Assembly: GCA_026413225.1 (NCBI GenBank)
Contig: CM048553.1
Span: 147,119,690 to 147,183,689 of the forward strand
Source: Otis tarda
Lineage: Eukaryota > Chordata > Aves > Otidiformes > Otididae
Length of the DNA stretch: 64,000 bases
Direction of reading: 5' to 3'
The notes beneath the pieces are model-generated. The model searched no databases, had not been told where the DNA came from, and worked only from the letters and a program-made list of their open reading frames with translations. How positions within the stretch are numbered: position 1 is the stretch's first letter; every line of letters starts with the position of its first letter. A program made the translations under genes and the position numbers. This document shows positions 27,386-41,449 of the stretch, one piece after another.

Positions 27386-29472
27386 TATTGGAAAGGAACA
27401 TTCATTTAGATAAAAAAAAAAAAAAAAAAGCCAACAAAAGCCAAACCAAATCAAGACTAATCAATGACAGTATATTAACATCGTTTGTTAGTTAATCAAA
27501 ACTACCAGACATATGCTAGAAACACATGTGATATAATTCATGAGTGACTACAGACATCTAGCCCAAAATGAGCTGAATCATATGCTGGACTCTTTTAACT
27601 ATATTCAGAATACACATATACCTATAAAGGTACCTTTTTGATAGTAAGAATGCTGTACAACTATGTAAACAAGACATACATTTGTGTGAACATATATTTG
27701 TGTGGACCTCTGCCAATCATATAATTAGTGAATGTGGTTATTTAAAATTATAACGTTCACCAGGATTTACCAATAGTAGTATTAATTCTGTAACAGTTTA
27801 TCAGCTAGTAGTCATTTAACAGAACCAGCTAAACAAACAGAAATATGAAAAATATTTCTGTATGTGTAGAAAAGACTTTTTACAAAAAATGTTCCAACAC
27901 ACATCCTATAGAATTCAGATAATGACATCATTTGAGCAGTTCAGGTTTAAAAATTCAGTAGCAAATATTTGTTTGCTATTTGAACATTAATTTTTCATTT
28001 ATTAATTCCTAAATTCAAAATTTTATTTATTAAGTCTTAATTTCAAATTCCATTTTGAAAAATAAGATCTTCATAGACAGAATAATAATAACATTAATTA
28101 ATCTATATCATTTATTTATCCAGCTTCTGAGTACGAAGAGGAAAGATCGATTCTGATTCACTGGCAAATTATTTCATTTCGCATTTATTATGATTGGCTA
28201 CTCTGTTTCAGGACTCAGCACATTGGCCTTCTTTTTATCCACAAAGGGATGCTTGATAAATGTTCTGTCAAGAATTACAAATAATATTGCTATCCACCTA
28301 TATCAACAATTGTTTTTTAAGTTTCTTTATGTTATTCAGCAGGACTATTTCCATAATTTAATTATGTTGAAGGGAAAATCATTTATTTCTAACAGTTTTA
28401 AATTTTAAAGTATTATTTTCAGGAATGGCGCTTTTTCTTGCATTAATGGAAAAGAGAATTATATCTCTTGAACTAGTTTACTTTTCCCATTTATTATAGC
28501 AAAATACTTCCATCAAATCTCCTTTTATATTAAAATGTGTACAAGCTCACTATCTTTCTTCCTAGCCCTTCTCTGAACTCCTACCAGCTCTACAGTATTT
28601 TTATGGAGATGGATCTGGATACATTTCAGGCGAAACTACAAGTTACTGCAAGCAATCTGTCCTCAGTCTTCTATATGAATTACTGTATCATTTTTATTTT
28701 GTTTTCAGTGATTCTTAAAACAATTTTTTATGTTAATGTCATTAATTCAGAATTCCTGAGAAGTGTAACTGCAATGAGTCCTCTTTTTTTTTTTTCTCCT
28801 CATGCTATTTCTCAACCTTATATTTATTTTATCATACAGTTTATCTGTTCATTCATCTAGTGCATTATGTCTCTCAGGTTCTTCAAAGTTTTCTTCTGAT
28901 TGTAACTATTCTAATCAACTGCTATCATAGAGTTCACTTTCAGATCAATAATGAATGTATTAAAGCAAGATAGAACTAATATAAAACTTGAAACATTAAT
29001 TTAATTATATGATCAATTTTTAGCATGCATGCTCTTAATTTTGCTAACAACTTTTTCTTACAGATTTTTTTTAACTAAGAATGAATTCATAGAACCTCAC
29101 ATTAATGTTTCTGAAGTTTTATTGAAAAAAAGTTAGTGAGTTCTTGTGTATGCATTAATTCTCTGTAATTATAATTAAAAATCTAAATTATCATTTCTCT
29201 TTATAGGACCTAGAACATTGAGTGAATGCTAACATGAAATTCTGACCCATAAAGAAGACTGTTTTAATCAATGGGCTAACCCTTTGTTATGTCTGCCTGA
29301 GGTAAAACAGGGAGATAAGAAGACTGGTAATTTACCTAGAATTATGGTGAGTTAAAAAATGTCCCAGCTGTGTATGTACATGTGATGTTTTCCCAATATA
29401 CAGATGAATATACAGAAGAGTACAATCTGTTATTTCCTTATTTTGCAAAGGAAATAAAACCACACTGGGAAT

Positions 29473-29552
29473 AACTCAGGGAGTAATGATACAAACTGAA
29501 TAATAATTCAGTTGAGTAATAAATCAGGGAGTAATAACCCAAACAGAGTAAT
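29473..29552. repeat. Imperfect direct repeat, about 48-bp period
   Basis: AACTCAGGGAGTAATGATAC at 29473 and AAATCAGGGAGTAATAACCC at 29521, each followed by a similar AAAC(T/A)GA.TAAT stretch. Confidence 0.7.
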
Positions 29553-32288
29553 ATATAGATTTTTCAAATGTTTATTATGCCATTATTATACATATGGCAT
29601 AATGATGAAATAGGTGTAAAAGCTGGATTCAGAAATATAGACATTATTGATTGGTTTTGTCTGTACTCAAAGATATTACAGAGGAAATAATTACTAAGTC
29701 TTCAGTATTCTCAGTCTACTGGAAATCTCATGTAGGTATGCATTTCCAAGATTCTCTGCACTATGTGGAGCAGACTTATCTCGCATTTAGCAAATGTGCC
29801 TTCCGTTGCTGGTCTTGTTCTTCTGACTCAGTATGTGGCACCAGAAATACAGCAAACACAGTAGAAGATCATCCTCACTGAGAATCTGAAATGGCTAGTT
29901 CATAGACTAGGTGTATTGCCATAGCTACCATATTATTTTTTATTTTCTGTCTACAAATTAAAGGTTACAAAACATTTAAGTCACCTTTGTATTAAGCTTC
30001 TGGTAAAATCTGTTAAATTTAATTGGAAAAGAAATAAATGAATTTGGTCAAATTGTCAGGAAAAGAAAATAACATATGTATAACCAAAATAGAGAATGAA
30101 TCCATAAACTTGTATTATCAAAATTAACATATATTACCAAAATGAGGATTATTTTATTTAACTGCATGGCAAATTTCAAGCAATCAAAGTGATCTGATAA
30201 CCCAAATCACACTGAATTTTAAGCACTGGAAACAAATAAATTCATGTAAATACTGTTAATCTATTATATTCAGTCTCTTCCTGTTTAAGTAATTTTCACA
30301 ATATATTTATGACTTCATTGATGTTTGAAATTTTTAATTTAGTCAAGTTCAGGATTAATAGTAAACAACATACTGTAAAGTCTATTTGCAGCCAATGAAA
30401 GACATATGAACACTACCAGAAAAATTAATTCTTATTGGTCCTAACCTCGGTGCTTCTTAAAGTCTTCAACATTAAGAGCATGTGAATTACGAACCAGTTG
30501 TAGAGAACACCGATTGTTCTGACACTCTATTTACTCCCATATTCTTTTCAAAGGCCACAAACACTATCTCCCATCACATGACTAGAAGAAGTGGGACAAT
30601 CAACTGAATGGAAGCACTTTTATCATATGCTGATGAAGCACTTCAGTCACATTACCTGTGTCTACATTGCTAAATGCATCCATTCCTGCAGTCCAACAAT
30701 GGTTGGTTCCCAGGGAAGTTGCATGTGAAAGTGTATGTGATATCAGAACCATTAAATCTCATGCATCACTTTGGCAGAAAATGCCACACATGATCAATGG
30801 TAACAATATGCATATTTCTGAATCCAATAAAAGTGGTCAACAGAAATTTCTACTCTCCGGTTGTTTGAATTTAATTATTATGGCATATACATTAAGCATA
30901 AAATTGACGAAGTCTTAATATTTATGTGGGGGAAATGACTGATGAAGTCATTGTAGTGGAGACTACCTTTCATTTTCAAGGTAAGGAGAAAACATATTAA
31001 CTGGAAAATAATTTAATCCTTGTGTTGCAGGTTTTCTCTTTCCCTGCCCACCCCCCAAACACAAAAAAGTAAACATTATTTATTATGTCATGAAAACTAA
31101 ATAGCAATTTTTTTCATTTATTCTTCTGCACAAGTTCTTATTTACTGATAATTTACAAATTCATTTTCAGTATACTAACACTTCCAGAAATTTATTACTA
31201 GAATTTAACCTGTCTTCACAACTGTGCAAGCATTCTTTATTATTTTTATGGTTAAAAATTCATCAAACCCAACATAAAAAATAACTTACTCATGCATTAC
31301 ACTGACTCAACTTCTAAACCATCTCTTCAGTAGATACAAACATAAATGTTGCTTATGCGTATGCCAAATTCAGAACTTTTGTTATACCAAGATAAGTATA
31401 GGAATAGTTTGGACATGAAAATTACGATACACTCAATAAGAGCAAGCACATAATCAATCAATAGTTATCCTACAACCACATTCTGAAATTCATTTAGTAT
31501 GAAAAAATATAATATTTCAAATGCTCATTGATACAGATACTTTCATATATAAACCTTTCCACATAGCATAAACTCTTAAATAAATAAAAACATACATGCA
31601 CTTAGATAACTATCCAACGTTTTGGATATTTTGTTGTTGTTTTAACAGTTCTCAACAGAAGGGAATATCAAGACTTTTAGAAGAATTCAGCTCAGACAAC
31701 ATTAAAAACTAAGTTTTTAGCCTAAGTATGTAGGCTACCTCTACAGTGAGTGGAGAGTTAGGAAACATCAGAAAGTGTTTCCTCTTAGTTACCTAGCTAT
31801 CATTTAAAAACTAGAACAATTGTTCTGAGGATATTATGAAGATATAGTTCTCTAACTTACACTGAAAGTCCAGGTTGACTGCATTCCTATACACTGACCT
31901 AGTTTTATGAAATAACCGGTCTAAGTGCTCTAACCACCTTTATGCTATTTTGTAATACAGGTATCACTTGGAAGCTTGCATTGACAGAAAAAAAAAAAAA
32001 AGAGACAATTATTAGGCATTTGAACTGGTACATGCTTATTGAAATTTATACCCAATTTTACTAATCTATTAATCAAAATAAGAAGAGTAAGCATTGTGCC
32101 CTCAATTTGAAATGCCTTCAAGTATAGACTACAAAGTCCACTGATAGTAGTAATATTTTATATATTAAGAAAACATTAAATAAATTTGACCAAGGGGATA
32201 TGGAGAATATGAAAGTACATTAAAAAGTAAGAGGTGTATTACCATGCTTTTTCATGCTGTAAATCTGCAAATCCATGGACAATGACTA

Positions 32289-33377
<1,089 letters not shown>

Positions 33378-34954
33378 TCACACTGTTAACATCGATGTAA
33401 TTAAGCCAAGGATTAAACGCACGCATTTCATCATAAATTATGGTTCAGAAAATGAAGATAATCCCATTTTTCTAAAAATTAATATCTTTCCTGATCATAG
33501 CATTAAAATATCTTTGAAGTAGTATCTTTTTATTCTGGCACTACCTTTCACTTTTTCCTTTAGCTGAAAAATATGAATGCTTGATTTATCGAATTTAAAG
33601 ACATATGCTTACATTTTTATGTAAAATCCAATGATGCACTATGTATATTCAAAATTACAAATTGTTTATGGCAGAATGGGAAAGGTAAACCTTATTTCTT
33701 ACAGTCATCAGCATCCTGGTACAGCAGCAGCAAAAGGAAAGGTTATCCAATATATGACATCATATTCTAATGGCACATACAGTAACAGCACCACTTCCTT
33801 CCCAAATAAGGGAGGTCTCTTAATAAGATGTGGTATATGTCAACAGTATGGGGTTGGTTTTTTTGCAAACTGTCAGATATAAAACACACATACAGAAAGG
33901 AAGATATATCCTGGAACACAATAACAATAAAAAGACTTAAAGGTCACATCAGACATTTAAATTACATTTTCTGCCTTTCTGTAACTAAGAGTTAGACCAT
34001 GATCTTTGGGTTTAATGCACAGAAAAGTCAAGAAAAAGAAACAAGAGAAGATATTAGCTAGCTTAAGTGACTATTGAGACCTCTAGTGTAACAGCATTTT
34101 CAGTTTTATCATATAAGTTATAAACAAATTATTCAGGCTGTGTAAAATATATCTAAAGATGTAATGCTTAGGAAGTTCCATTCATGTGATCGAAGATTAA
34201 TGTAGTATATGAAGATTAATGATCTTCAGGTACCCTCAAGGACAAGAGATATTTAATAGTAGACATAATTTAATCAAAAAGCAAATTAATACTTCCCCTT
34301 CCTACTTTCCCTCCTACAAGAACTTCCCAAAAGGGTAACAAAATCCAAGACTGAAGCTAGATATACTCTGGTTGATTCAGTTGTCTAAACATAGGAACGT
34401 CATGCCCCTTTAGGTGTTGGATGTTATCTTTTCTAGAATTCGCATGCAGCTTTAGAAGCTCTTGGTACAATTCTCCTGTAGTTTTTTTTGTTTTTTTTTT
34501 TACAATACATTGGATCCCTAAGATTGACTCAAATGGTATTAGACATTTATCTTAATGAAAGTCAATCGTACTTAGTAAATACAGCTTGTAAGTGTATCTG
34601 GAATATAAGGACTTGGTTTATAAGGATACCTAGTCAAGGACCTTTCAATACAGAAAGCAAAGACAAGAAATGAGGGAAGTGATAAATTATACACACAAAC
34701 ACACAAGTTTTAATAAGCAGGACTTAGTGGAGACAGTAACAAAGACCAAAACATTTAAGTTTCTGACTGATAGGCCATTGAGTGTATCACTGTAATCTTT
34801 TAACACTTCAACCAGAACTTAGTAACTTATTAGAATGGGAGAAAGGATATTATTTTGGGTCTCATGGAAATTAGAAATTTACTGTGGAGTATTTGAGGGA
34901 ATTTGTGAGATTATGTAAAGCTTAATAGAAGATTTTTAAATGGTATTTGGAGAC

Positions 34955-35471
34955 TGTAAAATTTCCTGTGGGATGTTTAGGGCCAACGGCAGGTAGGGCG
35001 AGGGATCACGGTGAATAAGGAAGAAAAAAGTATAGGAAAATTGAGACCATTACGCCTGTCTTACTAATCCCTTCACCTAACCACCACAGCCTCTCCTCTT
35101 CCTTGTAAACTCTTTTCCTGACTGTTTAGTGTGTGTGTCCTCTGTCCAGAGTGTGAGCACATGTGTGACCACTAGTGAACATTAGTATGGACTGTCTGGT
35201 GAGCAGGACGAGGTCAGGGACCAACAACTGGAAAAAGGGTCATTAGTCACAGGGGGTCAGCTCCTGGGCCAGGACCTAGAAGGTTGTGGGAGCATTTATA
35301 TGTCACTCCTACCAAACTCCTGTTCCCAGCAGCCCAGCTGGAGAAACAGGATTTGGCTGTCTGTGGTGTTCATGTCTGTTTCAGTGCTGTTGGCATTTCT
35401 GTGTGTGCCAATAAAGACACTTGCCTCTGTCCATGCTAGTCTGTGTGATCAGTTGTATATGTGTATGTACA
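34955..35471 (+). other. Possible LTR-like unit (unassigned)
   Basis: Sequence of higher GC than its surroundings with a TTTATATG box near 35295 and AATAAA at 35410-35415, about 115 bases apart, as in an LTR R region. No clear TG/CA borders or target duplication and no second copy in the window. Confidence 0.3.
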
Positions 35472-36013
35472 TATTGGCACTTTGGAATACATACTTAGTC
35501 TTGCTCTCAGCTGGACATACAAATGGGAGCAACAAGAGAAATCCGTTGGATCTTAGAGACCTCTAGATTGAGCTTTCCTTTAAAGAGATTGGTGAACTAT
35601 TCATCTCTTTCAAGTAGACACCTTCTCCTCTTCCTCTCAACTTGCTATAGCTTGCAGATCCAGATAAACACACCCTTACTTAGTAGCACTGATACAGAAA
35701 TTACAGGATGAGATTGTGGTTTCTGCATATGATAAAAGTAGATAATGTAAGAAATCTATCCCAGATTTAAAAAATTCTCAATATAATAATTATATAAGCA
35801 AAGCCATTCATCTGCTTTGAGCATCCAATCTGTTCCCTTAGATTGTGTGACAATAAATTGGCCAAAATCACATACTGAATTTTGGAATCAGGGTTAGGTT
35901 ACATATATTTTGAGTTAATGTATATAAATTTAGCTTTAACTCTTAAATAGTTTAAATTTTTTATCATAGTTTTACATAGTAGACAGCATTGATCTGACAT
36001 AAACAGAGAGCTC

Positions 36014-36094
36014 TTACATATATGTATATAAGATACATATATACAGATATATACCTGATATATATAGATAGATAGGTGATATATACAGATATAT
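36014..36094. repeat. TATA/GATA-rich simple repeat
   Basis: Low-complexity run of TATATG, TATATA, GATAGATA units. Confidence 0.85.
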
Positions 36095-36848
36095 GCAGAA
36101 TGAGGACGAAATTCAGACCATATTTGTTGCATTTACTGCACTCCAAATTAGCCCTGGCCCTTTTTATTCATGCATGTACACTACAAGAACAAAATCAGAA
36201 ATGCCAAAGAAAATTTTATGGTGGTAACCCACAATAATAGAATTCCTGTGAATGATGACTGAGCTTCACTGAGTATTGGTCAAACACCACACTCAAGGTT
36301 TAACTCAAGGGAACACTTCAATCAATTTTCCAGATAGGCATGACACTTCAAAGCAAAATCCCAAGGTATATGCCAGCAGTAGTTGTACAATTTCATTTTC
36401 TTCAGAAAATAGTCTAATAATATTAATATATGCTGTGTGACAGATTGTGTCTTCTCCAAAGAAGGATTTTAAAACATATGTTCAGGTAGATTCCTTCTCA
36501 TTCTACCTCATGTAGCCCTTTCTTTATAAGGGGAATATTTACAATCTGAAATGAAGACAGGAAGATGTAACACTCTAATGTAATTTCTCGGTATTACCCT
36601 TCGCTACGGGAAGGGTAAACTAACTTTTCTATCAGTAAATGGTTTAAAATATATAATTGATACTCCACAATTTTCACTTCATCACATGTTGAATTGCATG
36701 CCACAGACAAAACACAATAATTAGTGTCATGGTAGATGCTTCCTTTCCTCTTCATAAATAATACCAATTACTACACATATTAACTATATTTAAAGTGCAT
36801 GTTCCATTCCCTAGTTAACAGATTTAAATAAAATAAAATCAAATGATA

Positions 36849-37023
36849 TAGAATCATAGAACAGTTTGGGTTGGAAGGGACCTTTAAAGGTCATCTACTC
36901 CAACCCCCTGCAAGGAGCAGGGACACCTTCAACTAGGTCAGGTTGCTCAGAGCCTCATCCAACCTGGCCTTGAACATTTCCAGCGATGGGGCATCTACCA
37001 CCTCCCTTGGCAACCTGTTCCCA
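36849..37023 (-). mobile_element. CR1 LINE 3' end
   Basis: 175 bp starting ATAGAATCATAGAACAG, with GGTTGGAAGGGACCTTTAAA and TCCAACCTGGCCTTGAAC; 5' truncated. Confidence 0.92.
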
Positions 37024-37140
37024 GGTTTTAATCAAGTTTTAGAGGACACTCAAGAATAACAATGCTGGTCCACATGAACACAAATTAAAAATAATTCCAG
37101 AATTCTAGCAGTTTAGATACACTGCAGTCTACACTAGCGG

Positions 37141-37312
37141 TTTAGATATAATAAATAATATATAATAATATAAATAGTATATATATTTATATTGCAGATT
37201 ATGTTAAATAATATATATATTTATATTGCATATATATAATATATATATTTATATAAATAATAAAAATAAATAATATATATATATTTATATTGCAGATTAC
37301 GTTATTTGAGAA
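37141..37312. repeat. AT-rich tandem repeat
   Basis: Three imperfect copies of a unit containing AATATATATATTTATATTGC, separated by other AT-only sequence. Confidence 0.85.
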
Positions 37313-38297
37313 AGTATATACAAACAGAGAAACTGTTTTTCTTAGTGATACAACATAAACAGATGTAAATACAAATCTTAACTAAACATATGCATATAAT
37401 TTCCCGCTATTACATAATAGTAGTATGAAGTTACAACATTAAGATGTGTGTTTTTAAAAAGTAAGACACAGCCTTCTGGAACTACAAGTTATACACATTT
37501 TCTTGGCAGTCTGACATTAAACTACTAAATTTTGTTGAAAAAAAAAAGCTAAAAAAAACTTTAATTATTTTTTAAATATCATATCACTATTTAATGGCCA
37601 GTAGAAGATACTCCTTGGGATTCTGAAGTTGAAATTATATTAGACATGAAATAGAGCAGAAAATGAGATTTTCAGAACAAAGCTTTTCTCCCTCACTTTA
37701 AAATAACCCATTTATCTGTATGAGATTAATTTTCCCAAATTGTAACTATCTAAAACTTACTCAGTCTCCCCATGGACAATTCATCTGGGGACTATATAAA
37801 CCCCCTGGACACAAGATGATAGAGATAAACAGGCACCTTCAGAGGATGGTTCATATGATGAACCATAAATAGGCACCTTCAAAGATGACTCATATCCTAA
37901 AGATATATGCATGTGGCCATTAAATACAGAAGTAGCCTAATGGACTTGCTTACTCAGAGTTTTACTGTTAGAAGTTTAACGTTAAATTAAGTAAACCTGT
38001 AACTTATTGCCATAAAAGGAGGGCTATCTTCCTTATGAAGTACAAAAAGAAGAATTTAAAGTACATATATATTTTTGCCAACAAGAAAAAATACGAGAAG
38101 TTCATACAATATTTCCTATTTCCTATGCACAGCAAATCCTCACTCTTCAATTATTTCCAGCAGGTCTTTGAGCAGCATGAATCAAAATGCCCAAGTCAAA
38201 TTATAACACAGCATTCATATTTAATAATATGTTTTACCTTAATAATATTTCTATAAGATAATATAACACATATGGACACAAACAAGAATGTGCTTGT

Positions 38298-38372
38298 ACC
38301 AATATATGTGTATATGTATATATAAATATCAGTGTATATGTGTTTATAAATGTGTATGTTTATATTATTACT
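38298..38372. repeat. TGTATA-type simple repeat
   Basis: Alternating TATATGTGTATATGTATATA and related units. Confidence 0.75.
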
Positions 38373-40543
38373 CTCTTTCCTTGTATATTTTATTAGCGTA
38401 TATTTGTTTTCTCAGGAGTCTCATTACATATGGTGGCTTTTTTAATTATCTCACATAAAATGTAATCACAATGAAAATTCCAGTTTTTATTTATCCCAAC
38501 TTTTAAGTGCTTCTCTATCTGAAGTTTCAAGAAAAAAAAAAGATAAATCACAAAAAACCTACTTACTTTTCTAAAAAAAAATAAAAAATTCCATGTACAT
38601 TCCTTCATAATCCTATTTTAATTTATGAAAAATAAAGTGTTAATAAAATATCTTTCAAGAATTCTCAAAAATATGTCTTAATCTGGGCTCATGTTTACTG
38701 CAGAATTTATATAATTTTCACTCACATATTACTCCATGAAGCTAAACTCTGCTACTTCTCTTCAGTGCCCAGATTATAAAGCTTGGGCTGGTTATCCCAT
38801 GGCTTTTCAGATGGGGTGCAAACTAAATGACTATAGGGCCAATAGTTTTATAACACTTTCTGCCAGTCTTTCTTGCTTACCCAGAATAACAGTTATATTC
38901 TTCCCACATCCTTTCGCCTTTGCAAAAGATCCACAATACCTTACATTCTTGCAACTGTAAAAGCCATATATCATACCTAGAGGTAACAAGGGCAAATATA
39001 GCATCTGATGTAGGCTCAGAAACTTCAGAATGCTTTTGCACTGTGGATACTTACAAACAAATTATACTGACACAAAGGCATCATTTGGTAGTAAAAAGAC
39101 TGCAGAGTAGCTGGAGTAATAATTTTGAGATATATACTTTGCCACTTTAACATTTTAAGGAATTTTAAATGGGACATCCAGTCAGAGCGTCCAGTCAGAG
39201 TGATTTAAAATTTAGTTAAGGAACTATCACACTATTTGTACAAAATAGAACAAGGATGCCACAGATCAGTAGAATTCTCCATAAGGCAAGTCTTATTTTT
39301 ATGTAAACAACAACTTTCTTAAACGAATACATCATCAATATACTTTATGACATTTTTCATGCCCTCAAAGAGAAATTGATGAAATTCAGAATTGAATTTG
39401 CCTTGCTTTTTCTTCCTTTCATTCCTTTTTCTGTATTCTTCCCACTGTTACAGATGCAAGTCTCCTTTTTGTGTTCTTATCACCTCACTGTATTTATATT
39501 CAGTTTCTTTTATGACACCTATCTCTATAATTCTCCTTCCCTTAACATTGAATTCTTATGCTTCTCTAGCTCTTTCCACTCATAACACAAGAGTATTACA
39601 CAGTCACTCCCATATTTAAAATAAAATACCAAGAAAAATCTAAAAGTTTGAGCCACCTCTTCTAATCTACTCTCAAAATCTTTCACCTGAAAGCAACTAG
39701 CTCTCCCTATTTCAAGGAAATTTTGGTACTTGGAAATCCCAACTTCCATTTGTGTCATAAGCATTTTCTAACCTCTCCTGTATGTCTCATATTTCTTTGA
39801 AATAACTCTTACTATGATCCTTTCTCAGAGAAAAGTTGAAACCAGTATTACACCTCTATCCATAAATCTGCCTTCAACAAATAATCACCCTTTCCTTAGA
39901 AGTCTCCTATCATTCAGCTTCTGTGATCAGTCATTATATAATTCTTTCTTACCTCTCTAAATGTAGTCTTATTGGGTTTCATTATTTATTATTTTTCCTT
40001 TCATATTTATTTTTAAATTATATTATTTATTCAATCCATAAATGCATATTAAACTGTCATTAACATGCTGTCACTCTGAAAATGTGTCTTGGTAAGCTGA
40101 AACAGTTTATTTTCTTCAAAATAATAGGACTTCTCTTTCCAACATTTCCTTGTCGACAGCTAATCATAATGTAAAATAATCAGCAATCTTTTAAACAACT
40201 CTCTTCTCATTAACTTAATTCCTTTTTTATGCCATAATATGAATAACATCTTCACTTAAGTCTTCAGTTTCTTTTGTTGATACCAATTCTAAATATCAAT
40301 AACTACTTCTAGCTAATCTCTCTCTAAGATAAGGCATTTCCTCAGCAACACAGAAAAAGCATTCATCCTCTTTCACTTCTATGAATTAATGTGCACACAT
40401 CTTGTTACTTGGACTATAAACTTTTAGGCACTTTCTGTTCTGTGGAAAGCATTAGGGCCTAGTCCACTTCTGGAATTCAAGGAATTACTACAATTAAAAA
40501 AAAAAAAAAAGGAAAAAAAAAAATCTGCAATGCAATTTCTGGT

Positions 40544-41076
40544 CATCGTTGTTTAACCCCAGGCAGAAACTAAGCACTACACAGTTGCTTGCTCACACCC
40601 CGCCCAGTGGGATGGGGGAGACAATTAAAAAAAAAAGAGTAAAATCCATGGGTTTAGATAAAGACAGTTGAATAGGACAACAAATGAAGATAAAATAATA
40701 ATAATACAGATGTTAAAAGAACATACAAAACAAGTGATGCATAATGCAATTGCTCACCACTCACTGATCAATGTCCAGCCCATCTTTGAGCAGCAATCAC
40801 CCCCCTGGCAATTTCCCCCACTTAATACACTGAGCATGATGTCATATGGTATGGAATATCCCTTTGGCCAGCTTGGGTCAGCTGTTCTGGCTGTGCACCC
40901 CAAGCCTACTGGCAGGGCATGAGAAGATGAAAAATTCTTGACTTAGTGTAAGCACTACTCAGCAACAACTAAAACATCACTATGCTATCAACATTATTCT
41001 TCTACTAAGCCCAAATCACAGCACCATACCAGCTACTAGGAAGAAAATTAACTCTGTACCAGTTGAAACCAGGACA
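40544..41076 (-). mobile_element. Solo LTR, TGTCCTGG family, sense to CSMD3
   Basis: 533 bp. On the minus strand it starts TGTCCTGGTTTCAAC and ends near TTAAACAACGATG, with the terminal CA degraded. Flanks CTGGT (40539-40543) and CTAGT (41077-41081) match 4 of 5. Contains the CATACCATATGACATCATGC promoter motif. It is the only LTR here in the same orientation as the host gene. Confidence 0.85.
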
Positions 41077-41170
41077 CTAGTTCATTGCTGCTAACCTAGA
41101 TCTACATATGTAGCACAGAATATTGGACTTACATATTAAAAAAACAAGTGGAAAAACAGAAAATAATTTA

Positions 41171-41449
<279 letters not shown>

